Source: Auanema rhodensis (taxonomy: Eukaryota; Nematoda; Chromadorea; Rhabditida; Rhabditidae). From it: a stretch of 64,000 nt of DNA. The stretch's first letter is position 1. Each line of letters begins with the position of its first letter. The translations under genes and the position numbers were made by a program. Of the stretch, positions 1 to 13,446 are shown in pieces. The stretch is taken from positions 9,300,001 through 9,364,000 of the forward strand of contig OZ059899.1 of NCBI GenBank assembly GCA_964057225.1, given 5' to 3'. A model generated the notes under the pieces. The model saw only the letters and a list, made by a program, of their open reading frames with translations, ran no database searches and was not told where the DNA came from.

Positions 1-329
1 AAAAACAATAAGAAATAAAATGAAAAAGATTGTTAGATATCCAATTTAAACTTATACATATACTTCGATAAAGAGCCTATTAGATTGAAATTTTATGTCT
101 TACAGTTCTCCAACAGAACAGACTGATCCTGATTTCTCTATGATTACATAAAACTCCCGTTTGATATAAAAAAAGGAGAGGAATAACGTTTCCAGGATGT
201 CAAGGATATCGAATCTAGTGATATTGTAGAGAAATGTAATGTCAGCTTCATAGCTTTTCTCTTAATTTCTCTCATCACAATTGTCTTAGTTTTTTTCTCA
301 TAAGAGTTTCTGAAATCTCAGTTAAACAA

Positions 330-402
330 GGTCGCGTGGCGCAATGGATAATGCGCCTGCCTACGGAGCAGAAGATTGTAGGTTCGAATCCTGCCGTGGT
401 CG
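330..402 (+). tRNA. tRNA-Arg (ACG), variant copy
   Basis: Cloverleaf with anticodon ACG in loop CUACGGA. It differs from the array consensus at C3U (still pairs as U-G), C23U (still pairs with G12) and U27C. U27C breaks the 27-43 pair at the top of the anticodon stem. This is the most divergent copy in the window. A T7 run follows 4 nt after the gene. Confidence 0.9.
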
Positions 403-937
403 TAAATTTTTTTCATTTTACTTGTCATTTACAAAAATCGAATTTATCTTCTTCAACGATTATTTTTGCAATGTGTCATAAAAATTACACAGTTGAACAA
501 AACGTTTTTTAAGTATTTTCTTTGTTGTCAACATATATATTTTCCTGGAATTCGAAAGCATTTGGGATGGAAATTAGAAAGGAAAGAACTAGTTTTTCCT
601 ACTTTAAAACAAACAATAAGAAATAAAATGAAAAAGATTGTCAGATATCCAATTTAAACTTATACATTTACTTCGATAAAGAGCCTATTAGATTGAAATT
701 TTATGTCTTACAGTTCTCCAACAGAACAGACTGATCCTGTTTTTTCTACGATTACATAAAACTCTCGTTTGATATAAAAAAAGGAGAGGAATAACGTTTC
801 CAGGATGTCAAGGATATCGAATCTAGTGATATTGTAGAGAAATGTAATGTCAGCTTCATAGCTTTTCTCTTGATTTCTCTCATCACAATTGTCTTAGTTT
901 TTTTCTCATAAGAGTTTCTGAAATCTCAGTTAAACAA

Positions 938-1010
938 GGCCGCGTGGCGCAATGGATAACGCGTCTGCCTACGGAGCAGAAGATTGTAGGTTCGAATCCT
1001 GCCGTGGTCG
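938..1010 (+). tRNA. tRNA-Arg (ACG), consensus copy
   Basis: Reference form. The acceptor GGCCGCG/CGUGGUC pairs fully with two G-U pairs. D stem is GCG/CGC, anticodon stem UCUGC/GCAGA, anticodon ACG at 34-36, T stem GUAGG/CCUGC with loop UUCGAAU, discriminator G. The A box (TGGCGCAATGG) and B box (GGTTCGAATCC) of the Pol III promoter are intact. A T7 terminator begins 4 nt past the gene. There is no intron and no encoded CCA. It reads CGU, and CGC/CGA after A34-to-inosine editing. Confidence 0.96.
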
Positions 1011-1955
1011 TAAATTTTTTTCATTTCACTTGTCATTCATAAAAATCGAATTTATTTTTTTCAATGATTTTTTTTTGCAATGTGTCATAAAAATTACACA
1101 GTTGAACAAAACATTTTTTAAGTATTTTCTTTGTTGTCAACATATATATTTTCCTGGAATTCGAAAGCATTTGGGATGGAAATTAGAAAGAAAAAACTAG
1201 TTTTTCCTACTTTAAAACAAACAATAAGAAATAAAATAAAAAGATTGTTAGATATCCAATTTAAACTTATACATTTACTTCGATAAAGAGCCTATTAGAT
1301 TGAAATTTTATGTCTTACAGTTCTCCAACAGAACAGACTGATCCTGATTTTTCTACGATTACATAAAACTCTCGTTTGATATAAAAAAAGGAGAGGAACA
1401 ACGTTTCCAGGATGTCAAGGATATCGAATCTAGTGATATTGTAGAAAAATGTAATGTCAGCTCCATAGGTTTTCTCCTAATTTCTCTCATCACAATTGTC
1501 TTAGTTTTTTTTCTCATAAGAGTTTCTGAAATCTTAGGTGAACAAGGCCGTATATATTTTCCTGGAATTCGAAAGCATTCGGGATGGAAATTAGAAAGAA
1601 AAGAACTAGTTTTTCCTACTTTAAAACAAACAATAAGAATTAAAATGAAAAAGATTGTTAGATATCCAATTTAAACTTATACATTTACTTCGATAAAGAG
1701 CCTATTAGATTGAAATTTTATGTCTTACAGTTCTCCAACAGAACAGACTGATCCTGATTTTTCTACGATTACATAAAACTCTCGTTTGATATAAAAAAAG
1801 GAGAGGAATAACGTTTCCAGGATGTCAAGGATATCGAATCTAGTGATATTGTAGAAAAATGTAATGTCAGCTCCATAGGTTTTCTCCTAATTTCTCTCAT
1901 CACAATTGTCTTAGTTTTTTTTCTCATAAGAGTTTCTGAAATCTTAGTTGAACAA

Positions 1956-2028
1956 GGCCGCGTGGCGCAATGGATAACGCGTCTGCCTACGGAGCAGAAG
2001 ATTGTAGGTTCGAATCCTGCCGTGGTCG
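1956..2028 (+). tRNA. tRNA-Arg (ACG)
   Basis: Identical to consensus. Its terminator reads AACTTTTTTTT (8 Ts) rather than AAATTTTTTT. Confidence 0.95.
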
Positions 2029-2563
2029 TAACTTTTTTTTATTTCACTTGTCATTCATAAAAATCGAATTTATCTTCTTCAACGATTATTTTTGCAATGT
2101 GTCATAAAAATTACACAGTTGAACAAAACGTTTTTTAAGTATTTTCTTTGTTGTCAACATATATATTTTCCTGGAATTCGAAAGCATTTGGGATGGAAAT
2201 TAGAAAGGAAAGAACTAGTTTTTCCTACTTTAAAACAAACAATAAGAAATAAAATGAAAAAGATTGTCAGATATCCAATTTAAACTTATACATTTACTTC
2301 GATAAAGAGCCTATTAGATTGAAATTTTATGTCTTACAGTTCTCCAACAGAACAGACTGATCCTGTTTTTTCTACGATTACATAAAACTCTCGTTTGATA
2401 TAAAAAAAGGAGAGGAATAACGTTTCCAGGATGTCAAGGATATCGAATCTAGTGATATTGTAGAGAAATGTAATGTCAGCTTCATAGCTTTTCTCTTGAT
2501 TTCTCTCATCACAATTGTCTTAGTTTTTTTCTCATAAGAGTTTCTGAAATCTCAGTTAAACAA

Positions 2564-2636
2564 GGCCGCGTGGCGCAATGGATAACGCGTCTGCCTACGG
2601 AGCAGAAGATTGTAGGTTCGAATCCTGCCGTGGTCG
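2564..2636 (+). tRNA. tRNA-Arg (ACG)
   Basis: Identical to consensus; 608 bp after the previous copy and followed by three short units. Confidence 0.95.
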
Positions 2637-4398
2637 TAAATTTTTTTCATTTCACTTGTCATTCATAAAAATCGAATTTATTTTTTTCAATGATTTTTTT
2701 TTGCAATGTGTCATAAAAATTACACAGTTGAACAAAACGTTTTTTAAGTATTTTCTTTGTTGTCAACATATATATTTTCCTGGAATTCGAAAGCATTTGG
2801 GATGGAAATTAGAAAGAAAAAACTAGTTTTTCCTACTTTAAAACAAACAATAAGAAATAAAATAAAAAGATTGTTAGATATCCAATTTAAACTTATACAT
2901 TTACTTCGATAAAGAGCCTATTAGATTGAAATTTTATGTCTTACAGTTCTCCAACAGAACAGACTGATCCTGATTTTTCTACGATTACATAAAACTCTCG
3001 TTTGATATAAAAAAAGGAGAGGAACAACGTTTCCAGGATGTCAAGGATATCGAATCTAGTGATATTGTAGAAAAATGTAATGTCAGCTCCATAGGTTTTC
3101 TCCTAATTTCTCTCATCACAATTGTCTTAGTTTTTTTTCTCATAAGAGTTTCTGAAATCTTAGGTGAACAAGGCCGTATATATTTTCCTGGAATTCGAAA
3201 GCATTCGGGATGGAAATTAGAAAGAAAAGAACTAGTTTTTCCTACTTTAAAACAAACAATAAGAAATAAAATGAAAAAGATTGTTAGATATCCAATTTAA
3301 ACTTATACATTTACTTCGATAAAGAGCCTATTAGATTAAAATTTTATGTCTTACAGTTCTCCAACAGAACAGACTGATCCTGATTTTTCTACGATTACAT
3401 AAAACTCTCGTTTGATATGAAAAAAGGAGAGGAATAACGTTTCCAGGATGTCAAGGATATCGAATCTAGTGATATTGTAGAGAAATGTAATGTCAGCTCC
3501 ATAGGTTTTCTCTTAATTTCTCTCATCACAATTGTCTTAGTTTTTTTCTCATAAGAGTTTCTGAAATCTTAGGTGAACAAGGCCGTATATAATTTCCTGT
3601 ATTTCGAAAGCATTTGGGATGGAATTTAGAAAGAAAAGAACTAGTTTTTCCTACTTTAAAACAAACAATAAGAAATAAAATGAAAAAGATTGTTAGATAT
3701 CCAATTTAAACTTATACATTTACTTCGATAAAGAGCCTATTAGATTGAAATTTTATGTCTTACAGTTCTCCAACAGAACAGACTGATCCTGTTTTTTCTA
3801 CGATTACATAAAACTCTCGTTTGATATGAAAAAAGGAGAGGAATAACGTTTCCAGGATGTCAAGGATATCGAATCTAGTGATATTGTAGAGAAATGTAAT
3901 GTCAGCTCCATAGGTTTTCTCTTAATTTCTCTCATCACAATTGTCTTAGTTTTTTTCTCATAAGAGTTTCTGAAATCTTAGGTGAACAAGGCCGTATATA
4001 ATTTCCTGTATTTCGAAAGCATTTGGGATGGAATTTAGAAAGAAAAGAACTAGTTTTTCCTACTTTAAAACAAACAATAAGAAATAAAATGAAAAAGATT
4101 GTTAGATATCCAATTTAAACTTATACATTTACTTCGATAAAGAGCCTATTAGATTGAAATTTTATGTCTTACAGTTCTCCAACAGAACAGACTGATCCTG
4201 TTTTTTCTACGATTACATAAAACTCTCGTTTGATATAAAAAAAGGAGAGGAATAACGTTTCCAGGATGTCAAGGATATCGAATCTAGTGATATTGTAGAG
4301 AAATGTAATGTCAGCTTCATAGCTTTTCTCTTGATTTCTCTCATCACAATTGTCTTAGTTTTTTTCTCATAAGAGTTTCTGAAATCTCAGTTAAACAA

Positions 4399-4471
4399 GG
4401 CCGCGTGGCGCAATGGATAACGCGTCTGCCTACGGAGCAGAAGATTGTAGGTTCGAATCCTGCAGTGGTCG
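4399..4471 (+). tRNA. tRNA-Arg (ACG), C66A
   Basis: C66A mismatches G7 at the base of the acceptor stem; otherwise consensus. The same change in the copy at 6845 shows that both descend from one duplicated block. Confidence 0.92.
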
Positions 4472-5009
4472 TAAATTTTTTTCATTTCACTTGTCATTCA
4501 TAAAAATCGAATTTATTTTTTTCAATGATTTTTTTTTGCAATGTGTCATAAAAATTACACAGTTGAACAAAACGTTTTTTAAGTATTTTCTTTGTTGTCA
4601 ACATATATATTTTCCTGGAATTCGAAAGCATTTGGGATGGAAATTAGAAAGGAAAGAACTAGTTTCTCCTACTTTAAAACAAACAATAAGAAATAAAATG
4701 AAAAAGATTGTCAGATATCCAATTTAAACTTATACATTTACTTCGATAAAGAGCCTATTAGATTGAAATTTTATGTCTTACAGTTCCCCAACAGAACAGA
4801 CTGATCCTGATTTTTCTACGATTACATAAAACTCTCGTTTGATATAAAAAAAGGAGAGGAATAACGTTTCCAGGATGTCAAGGATATCGAATCTAGTGAT
4901 ATTGTAGAAAAATGTAATGTCAGCTCCATAGGTTTTCTCTTAATTTCTCTCATCACAATTGTCTTAGTTTTTTTTTCTCATAAGAGTTTCTGAAATCTTA
5001 GTTGAACAA

Positions 5010-5082
5010 GGCCGCGTGGCGCAATGGATAACGCGTCTGCCTACGGAGCAGAAAATTGTAGGTTCGAATCCTGCCGTGGTCG
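5010..5082 (+). tRNA. tRNA-Arg (ACG), G45A
   Basis: Single change in the variable loop, expected to be tolerated. Shared with the copy at 7456. Confidence 0.94.
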
Positions 5083-6844
5083 TAAATTTTTTTCATTTCA
5101 CTTGTCATTTACAAAAATCGAATTTATTTTTTTCAATGATTTTTTTTTGCAATGTGTCATAAAAATTACACAGTTGAACAAAACGTTTTTTAAGTATTTT
5201 CTTTGTTGTCAACATATATATTTTCCTGGAATTCGAAAGCATTTGGGATGGAAATTAGAAAGAAAAAACTAGTTTTTCCTACTTTAAAACAAACAATAAG
5301 AAATAAAATAAAAAGATTGTTAGATATCCAATTTAAACTTATACATTTACTTCGATAAAGAGCCTATTAGATTGAAATTTTATGTCTTACAGTTCTCCAA
5401 CAGAACAGACTGATCCTGATTTTTCTACGATTACATAAAACTCTCGTTTGATATAAAAAAAGGAGAGGAACAACGTTTCCAGGATGTCAAGGATATCGAA
5501 TCTAGTGATATTGTAGAAAAATGTAATGTCAGCTCCATAGGTTTTCTCCTAATTTCTCTCATCACAATTGTCTTAGTTTTTTTTCTCTTAAGAGTTTCTG
5601 AAATCTTAGGTGAACAAGGCCGTATATATTTTCCTGGAATTCGAAAGCATTCGGGATGGAAATTAGAAAGAAAAGAACTAGTTTTTCCTACTTTAAAACA
5701 AACAATAAGAAATAAAATGAAAAAGATTGTTAGATATCCAATTTAAACTTATACATTTACTTCGATAAAGAGCCTATTAGATTAAAATTTTATGTCTTAC
5801 AGTTCTCCAACAGAACAGACTGATCCTGATTTTTCTACGATTACATAAAACTCTCGTTTGATATGAAAAAAGGAGAGGAATAACGTTTCCAGGATGTCAA
5901 GGATATCGAATCTAGTGATATTGTAGAGAAATGTAATGTCAGCTCCATAGGTTTTCTCTTAATTTCTCTCATCACAATTGTCTTAGTTTTTTTCTCATAA
6001 GAGTTTCTGAAATCTTAGGTGAACAAGGCCGTATATAATTTCCTGTATTTCGAAAGCATTTGGGATGGAATTTAGAAAGAAAAGAACTAGTTTTTCCTAC
6101 TTTAAAACAAACAATAAGAAATAAAATGAAAAAGATTGTTAGATATCCAATTTAAACTTATACATTTACTTCGATAAAGAGCCTATTAGATTGAAATTTT
6201 ATGTCTTACAGTTCTCCAACAGAACAGACTGATCCTGTTTTTTCTACGATTACATAAAACTCTCGTTTGATATGAAAAAAGGAGAGGAATAACGTTTCCA
6301 GGATGTCAAGGATATCGAATCTAGTGATATTGTAGAGAAATGTAATGTCAGCTCCATAGGTTTTCTCTTAATTTCTCTCATCACAATTGTCTTAGTTTTT
6401 TTCTCATAAGAGTTTCTGAAATCTTAGGTGAACAAGGCCGTATATAATTTCCTGTATTTCGAAAGCATTTGGGATGGAATTTAGAAAGAAAAGAACTAGT
6501 TTTTCCTACTTTAAAACAAACAATAAGAAATAAAATGAAAAAGATTGTTAGATATCCAATTTAAACTTATACATTTACTTCGATAAAGAGCCTATTAGAT
6601 TGAAATTTTATGTCTTACAGTTCTCCAACAGAACAGACTGATCCTGTTTTTTCTACGATTACATAAAACTCTCGTTTGATATAAAAAAAGGAGAGGAATA
6701 ACGTTTCCAGGATGTCAAGGATATCGAATCTAGTGATATTGTAGAGAAATGTAATGTCAGCTTCATAGCTTTTCTCTTGATTTCTCTCATCACAATTGTC
6801 TTAGTTTTTTTCTCATAAGAGTTTCTGAAATCTCAGTTAAACAA

Positions 6845-6917
6845 GGCCGCGTGGCGCAATGGATAACGCGTCTGCCTACGGAGCAGAAGATTGTAGGTTC
6901 GAATCCTGCAGTGGTCG
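6845..6917 (+). tRNA. tRNA-Arg (ACG), C66A
   Basis: Same acceptor-stem mismatch as the copy 2446 bp upstream. Confidence 0.92.
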
Positions 6918-7455
6918 TAAATTTTTTTCATTTCACTTGTCATTCATAAAAATCGAATTTATTTTTTTCAATGATTTTTTTTTGCAATGTGTCATAAAAA
7001 TTACACAGTTGAACAAAACGTTTTTTAAGTATTTTCTTTGTTGTCAACATATATATTTTCCTGGAATTCGAAAGCATTTGGGATGGAAATTAGAAAGGAA
7101 AGAACTAGTTTCTCCTACTTTAAAACAAACAATAAGAAATAAAATGAAAAAGATTGTCAGATATCCAATTTAAACTTATACATTTACTTCGATAAAGAGC
7201 CTATTAGATTGAAATTTTATGTCTTACAGTTCCCCAACAGAACAGACTGATCCTGATTTTTCTACGATTACATAAAACTCTCGTTTGATATAAAAAAAGG
7301 AGAGGAATAACGTTTCCAGGATGTCAAGGATATCGAATCTAGTGATATTGTAGAAAAATGTAATGTCAGCTCCATAGGTTTTCTCTTAATTTCTCTCATC
7401 ACAATTGTCTTAGTTTTTTTTTCTCATAAGAGTTTCTGAAATCTTAGTTGAACAA

Positions 7456-7528
7456 GGCCGCGTGGTGCAATGGATAACGCGTCTGCCTACGGAGCAGAAA
7501 ATTGTAGGTTCGAATCCTGCCGTGGTCG
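7456..7528 (+). tRNA. tRNA-Arg (ACG), C11U + G45A
   Basis: C11U changes the conserved D-stem C11-G24 pair to U-G and alters the A box to TGGTGCAATGG. It also carries the G45A of its duplicate partner at 5010. Confidence 0.92.
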
Positions 7529-8066
7529 TAAATTTTTTTCATTTCACTTGTCATTTACAAAAATCGAATTTATTTTTTTCAATGATTTTTTTTTTGCAAT
7601 GTGTCATAAGAATTACACAGTTGAACAAAACGTTTTTTAAGAATTTTCTTTGTTGTCAACATATATATTTTCCTGGAATTCGAAAGCATTTGGGATGGAA
7701 ATTAGAAAGAAAAAACTAGTTTTTCCTACTTTAAAACAAACAATAAGAAATAAAATGAAAAAGATTGTTAGATATCCAATTTAAACTTATACATTTACTT
7801 CGATAAAGAGCCTATTAGATTGAAATTTTATGTCTTACAGTTCTCCAACAGAACAGACTGATCCTGATTTTTCTACGATTACATAAAACTCTCGTTTGAT
7901 ATAAAAAAAGGAGAGGAATAACGTTTCCAGGATGTCAAGGATATCGAATCTAGTGATATTGTAGAAAAATGTAATGTCAGCTCCATAGGTTTTCTCCTAA
8001 TTTCTCTCATCACAATTGTCTTAGTTTTTTTTTCTCATAAGAGTTTCTGAAATCTTAGTTGAACAA

Positions 8067-8139
8067 GGCCGCGTGGCGCAATGGATAACGCGTCTGTTTA
8101 CGGAGCAGAAGATTGTAGGTTCGAATCCTGCCGTGGTCG
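8067..8139 (+). tRNA. tRNA-Arg (ACG), C31U + C32U
   Basis: C31U turns the last anticodon-stem pair into U-G; C32U lies in the loop. The anticodon is unchanged. Confidence 0.92.
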
Positions 8140-9086
8140 TAAATTTTTTTCATTTCACTTGTCATTTACAAAAATCGAATTTATTTTTTTCAATGATTTT
8201 TTTTTGCAATGTGTCATAAGAATTACACAGTTGAACAAAACGTTTTTTAAGAATTTTCTTTGTTGTCAACATATATATTTTCCTGGAATTCGAAAGCATT
8301 TGGGATGGAAATTAGAAAGAAAAAACTAGTTTATCCTACTTTAAAACAAACAATAAGAAATAAAATGAAAAAGATTGTTAGATATCCAATTTAAACTTAT
8401 ACATTTACTTCGATAAAGAGCCTATTAGATTGAAATTTTATGTCTTACAGTTCTCCAACAGAACAGACTGATCCTGATTTTTCTACGATTACATAAAACT
8501 CTCGTTTGATATAAAAAAAGGAGAGGAACAACGTTTCCAGGATGTCAAGGATATCGAATCTAGTGATATTGTAGAAAAATGTAATGTCAGCTCCATAGGT
8601 TTTCTCCTAATTTCTCTCATCACAATTGTCTTAGTTTTTTTTCTCATAAGAGTTTCTGAAATCTTAGGTGAACAAGGCCGTATATATTTTCCTGGAATTC
8701 GAAAGCATTCGGGATGGAAATTAGAAAGAAAAGAACTAGTTTTTCCTACTTTAAAACAAACAATAAGAAATAAAATGAAAAAGATTGTTAGATATCCAAT
8801 TTAAACTTATACATTTACTTCGATAAAGAGCCTATTAGATTGAAATTTTATGTCTTACAGTTCTCCAACAGAACAGACTGATCCTGATTTTTCTACGATT
8901 ACATAAAACTCTCGTTTGATATAAAAAAAGGAGAGGAATAACGTTTCCAGGATGTCAAGGATATCGAATCTAGTGATATTGTAGAAAAATGTAATGTCAG
9001 CTCCATAGGTTTTCTCCTAATTTCTCTCATCACAATTGTCTTAGTTTTTTTTTCTCATAAGAGTTTCTGAAATCTTAGTTGAACAA

Positions 9087-9159
9087 GGCCGCGTGGCGCA
9101 ATGGATAACGCGTCCGCCTACGGAGCAGAAGATTGTAGGTTCGAATCCTGCCGTGGTCG
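9087..9159 (+). tRNA. tRNA-Arg (ACG), U29C
   Basis: U29C opposes A41, giving a C-A mismatch in the middle of the anticodon stem. First gene of the 1429-bp supra-repeat; the later copies of that repeat lack this change. Confidence 0.92.
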
Positions 9160-10515
9160 TAAATTTTTTTCATTTCACTTGTCATTTACAAAAATCGAAT
9201 TTATTTTTTTCAATGATTTTTTTTTGCAATGTGTCATAAGAATTACACAGTTGAACAAAACGTTTTTTAAGAATTTTCTTTGTTGTCAACATATATATTT
9301 TCCTGGAATTCGAAAGCATTTGGGATGGAAATTAGAAAGAAAAAACTAGTTTTTCCTACTTTAAAACAAACAATAAGAAATAAAATGAAAAAGATTGTTA
9401 GATATCCAATTTAAACTTATACATTTACTTCGATAAAGAGCCTATTAGATTGAAATTTTATGTCTTACAGTTCTCCAACAGAACAGACTGATCCTGATTT
9501 TTCTACGATTACATAAAACTCTCGTTTGATATAAAAAAAGGAGAGGAACAACGTTTCCAGGATGTCAAGGATATCGAATCTAGTGATATTGTAGAAAAAT
9601 GTAATGTCAGCTCCATAGGTTCTCTCCTAATTTCTCTCATCACAATTGTCTTAGTTTTTTTTCTCATAAGAGTTTCTGAAATCTTAGGTGAACAAGGCCG
9701 TGTATAATTTCCTGGAATTCGAAAGCATTTGGGATGGAATTTAGAAAGTAATGAACTAGTTTTTCCTACTTTAAAACAAACAATAAGAAATAAAATGAAA
9801 AAGATTGTTAGATATCCAATTTAAACTTATACATTTACTTCGATAAAGAGCCTATTAGATTGAAATTTTATGTCTTACAGTTCTCCAACAGAACAGACTG
9901 ATCCTGATTTCTCTATGATTACATAAAACTCCCGTTTGATATAAAAAAAGGAGAGGAATAACGTTTCCAGGATGTCAAGGATATCGAATCTAGTGATATT
10001 GTAGAGAAATGTAATGTCAGCTTCATAGCTTTTCTCTTGATTTCTCTCATCACAATTGTCTTAGTTTTTTTCTCATAAGAGTTTCTGAAATCTTAGGTGA
10101 ACAAGGCCGTATAAAATTTCCTGGAATTCAAAAACATTTGGGATGGAAATTAGAAAGAAAAGAACTAGTTTTTCCTACATTAAAACAAACAATAAGAAAT
10201 AAAATGAAAAAGATTGTTAGATATCCAATTTAAACTTATACATTTACTTCGATAAAAAGCCTATTAGATTGAAATTCTATGTCTTACAGTTCTCCAACAG
10301 AACAGACTGATCCTGATTTTTCTACGATTACATAAAACTCTCGTTTGATATAAAAAAAGGAGAGGAATAACGTTTCCAGGATGTCAAGGATATCGAATCT
10401 AGTGATATTGTAGAAAAATGTAATGTCAGCTCCATAGGTTTTCTCCTAATTTCTCTCATCACAATTGTCTTAGTTTTTTTTTCTCATAAGAGTTTCTGAA
10501 ATCTTAGTTGAACAA

Positions 10516-10588
10516 GGCCGCGTGGCGCAATGGATAACGCGTCTGCCTACGGAGCAGAAGATTGTAGGTTCGAATCCTGCCGTGGTCG
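10516..10588 (+). tRNA. tRNA-Arg (ACG)
   Basis: Consensus copy; second 1429-bp supra-unit. Confidence 0.95.
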
Positions 10589-11944
10589 TAAATTTTTTTC
10601 ATTTCACTTGTCATTTACAAAAATCGAATTTATTTTTTTCAATGATTTTTTTTTGCAATGTGTCATAAGAATTACACAGTTGAACAAAACGTTTTTTAAG
10701 AATTTTCTTTGTTGTCAACATATATATTTTCCTGGAATTCGAAAGCATTTGGGATGGAAATTAGAAAGAAAAAACTAGTTTTTCCTACTTTAAAACAAAC
10801 AATAAGAAATAAAATGAAAAAGATTGTTAGATATCCAATTTAAACTTATACATTTACTTCGATAAAGAGCCTATTAGATTGAAATTTTATGTCTTACAGT
10901 TCTCCAACAGAACAGACTGATCCTGATTTTTCTACGATTACATAAAACTCTCGTTTGATATAAAAAAAGGAGAGGAACAACGTTTCCAGGATGTCAAGGA
11001 TATCGAATCTAGTGATATTGTAGAAAAATGTAATGTCAGCTCCATAGGTTTTCTCCTAATTTCTCTCATCACAATTGTCTTAGTTTTTTTTCTCATAAGA
11101 GTTTCTGAAATCTTAGGTGAACAAGGCCGTATATAATTTCCTGGAATTCGAAAGCATTTGGGATGGAATTTAGAAAGTAATGAACTAGTTTTTCCTACTT
11201 TAAAACAAACAATAAGAAATAAAATGAAAAAGATTGTTAGATATCCAATTTAAACTTATACATTTACTTCGATAAAGAGCCTATTAGATTGAAATTTTAT
11301 GTCTTACAGTTCTCCAACAGAACAGACTGATCCTGATTTCTCTATGATTACATAAAACTCCCGTTTGATATAAAAAAAGGAGAGGAATAACGTTTCCAGG
11401 ATGTCAAGGATATCGAATCTAGTGATATTGTAGAGAAATGTAATGTCAGCTTCATAGCTTTTCTCTTGATTTCTCTCATCACAATTGTCTTAGTTTTTTT
11501 CTCATAAGAGTTTCTGAAATCTTAGGTGAACAAGGCCGTATAAAATTTCCTGGAATTCAAAAACATTTGGGATGGAAATTAGAAAGAAAAGAACTAGTTT
11601 TTCCTACATTAAAACAAACAATAAGAAATAAAATGAAAAAGATTGTTAGATATCCAATTTAAACTTATACATTTACTTCGATAAAAAGCCTATTAGATTG
11701 AAATTCTATGTCTTACAGTTCTCCAACAGAACAGACTGATCCTGATTTTTCTACGATTACATAAAACTCTCGTTTGATATAAAAAAAGGAGAGGAATAAC
11801 GTTTCCAGGATGTCAAGGATATCGAATCTAGTGATATTGTAGAAAAATGTAATGTCAGCTCCATAGGTTTTCTCCTAATTTCTCTCATCACAATTGTCTT
11901 AGTTTTTTTTTCTCATAAGAGTTTCTGAAATCTTAGTTGAACAA

Positions 11945-12017
11945 GGCCGCGTGGCGCAATGGATAACGCGTCTGCCTACGGAGCAGAAGATTGTAGGTTC
12001 GAATCCTGCCGTGGTCG
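11945..12017 (+). tRNA. tRNA-Arg (ACG)
   Basis: Consensus copy; third 1429-bp supra-unit. Confidence 0.95.
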
Positions 12018-13373
12018 TAAATTTTTTTCATTTCACTTGTCATTTACAAAAATCGAATTTATTTTTTTCAATGATTTTTTTTTGCAATGTGTCATAAGAA
12101 TTACACAGTTGAACAAAACGTTTTTTAAGAATTTTCTTTGTTGTCAACATATATATTTTCCTGGAATTCGAAAGCATTTGGGATGGAAATTAGAAAGAAA
12201 AAACTAGTTTTTCCTACTTTAAAACAAACAATAAGAAATAAAATGAAAAAGATTGTTAGATATCCAATTTAAACTTATACATTTACTTCGATAAAGAGCC
12301 TATTAGATTGAAATTTTATGTCTTACAGTTCTCCAACAGAACAGACTGATCCTGATTTTTCTACGATTACATAAAACTCTCGTTTGATATAAAAAAAGGA
12401 GAGGAACAACGTTTCCAGGATGTCAAGGATATCGAATCTAGTGATATTGTAGAAAAATGTAATGTCAGCTCCATAGGTTTTCTCCTAATTTCTCTCATCA
12501 CAATTGTCTTAGTTTTTTTTCTCATAAGAGTTTCTGAAATCTTAGGTGAACAAGGCCGTATATAATTTCCTGGAATTCGAAAGCATTTGGGATGGAATTT
12601 AGAAAGTAATGAACTAGTTTTTCCTACTTTAAAACAAACAATAAGAAATAAAATGAAAAAGATTGTTAGATATCCAATTTAAACTTATACATTTACTTCG
12701 ATAAAGAGCCTATTAGATTGAAATTTTATGTCTTACAGTTCTCCAACAGAACAGACTGATCCTGATTTCTCTATGATTACATAAAACTCCCGTTTGATAT
12801 AAAAAAAGGAGAGGAATAACGTTTCCAGGATGTCAAGGATATCGAATCTAGTGATATTGTAGAGAAATGTAATGTCAGCTTCATAGCTTTTCTCTTGATT
12901 TCTCTCATCACAATTGTCTTAGTTTTTTTCTCATAAGAGTTTCTGAAATCTTAGGTGAACAAGGCCGTATAAAATTTCCTGGAATTCAAAAACATTTGGG
13001 ATGGAAATTAGAAAGAAAAGAACTAGTTTTTCCTACATTAAAACAAACAATAAGAAATAAAATGAAAAAGATTGTTAGATATCCAATTTAAACTTATACA
13101 TTTACTTCGATAAAAAGCCTATTAGATTGAAATTCTATGTCTTACAGTTCTCCAACAGAACAGACTGATCCTGATTTTTCTACGATTACATAAAACTCTC
13201 GTTTGATATAAAAAAAGGAGAGGAATAACGTTTCCAGGATGTCAAGGATATCGAATCTAGTGATATTGTAGAAAAATGTAATGTCAGCTCCATAGGTTTT
13301 CTCCTAATTTCTCTCATCACAATTGTCTTAGTTTTTTTTTCTCATAAGAGTTTCTGAAATCTTAGTTGAACAA

Positions 13374-13446
13374 GGCCGCGTGGCGCAATGGATAACGCGT
13401 CTGCCTACGGAGCAGAAGATTGTAGGTTCGAATCCTGCCGTGGTCG
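13374..13446 (+). tRNA. tRNA-Arg (ACG)
   Basis: Consensus copy, first of three full units in direct succession at 611-bp spacing. Confidence 0.95.

Larger units (their letters stand above)
1956..7455 (+). repeat. Larger higher-order repeats (about 2446 and 1626 bp)
   Basis: tRNA starts at 2564, 5010 and 7456 are 2446 bp apart, and 4399 and 6845 are also 2446 bp apart. Each period holds two full and three short units; the short units include a subtype reading CCTGTATTTCGAAAGC. Shared private variants (C66A in the tRNAs at 4399 and 6845; G45A in those at 5010 and 7456) show block duplication. An earlier 1626-bp period (two full plus one short) links 330/938 to 1956/2564. Confidence 0.85.
9087..13373 (+). 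repeat. 1429-bp higher-order repeat, three tandem copies
   Basis: tRNA starts at 9087, 10516, 11945 and 13374 are each exactly 1429 bp apart. Each supra-unit is one full unit, one short unit of the GTAATGAACTAG subtype and one short unit of the AATTCAAAAACATTTGGG subtype, in the same order with almost no differences. A fourth interval of 1429 bp with a similar make-up runs from 16227 to 17655. Confidence 0.9.

Noticed and set aside
7462..7719. Distinct 85-codon frame starting in the tRNA at 7456
   Set aside because: It arises from the C11U change and an extra T in the downstream run, which shift the open frame. It is not a new gene.
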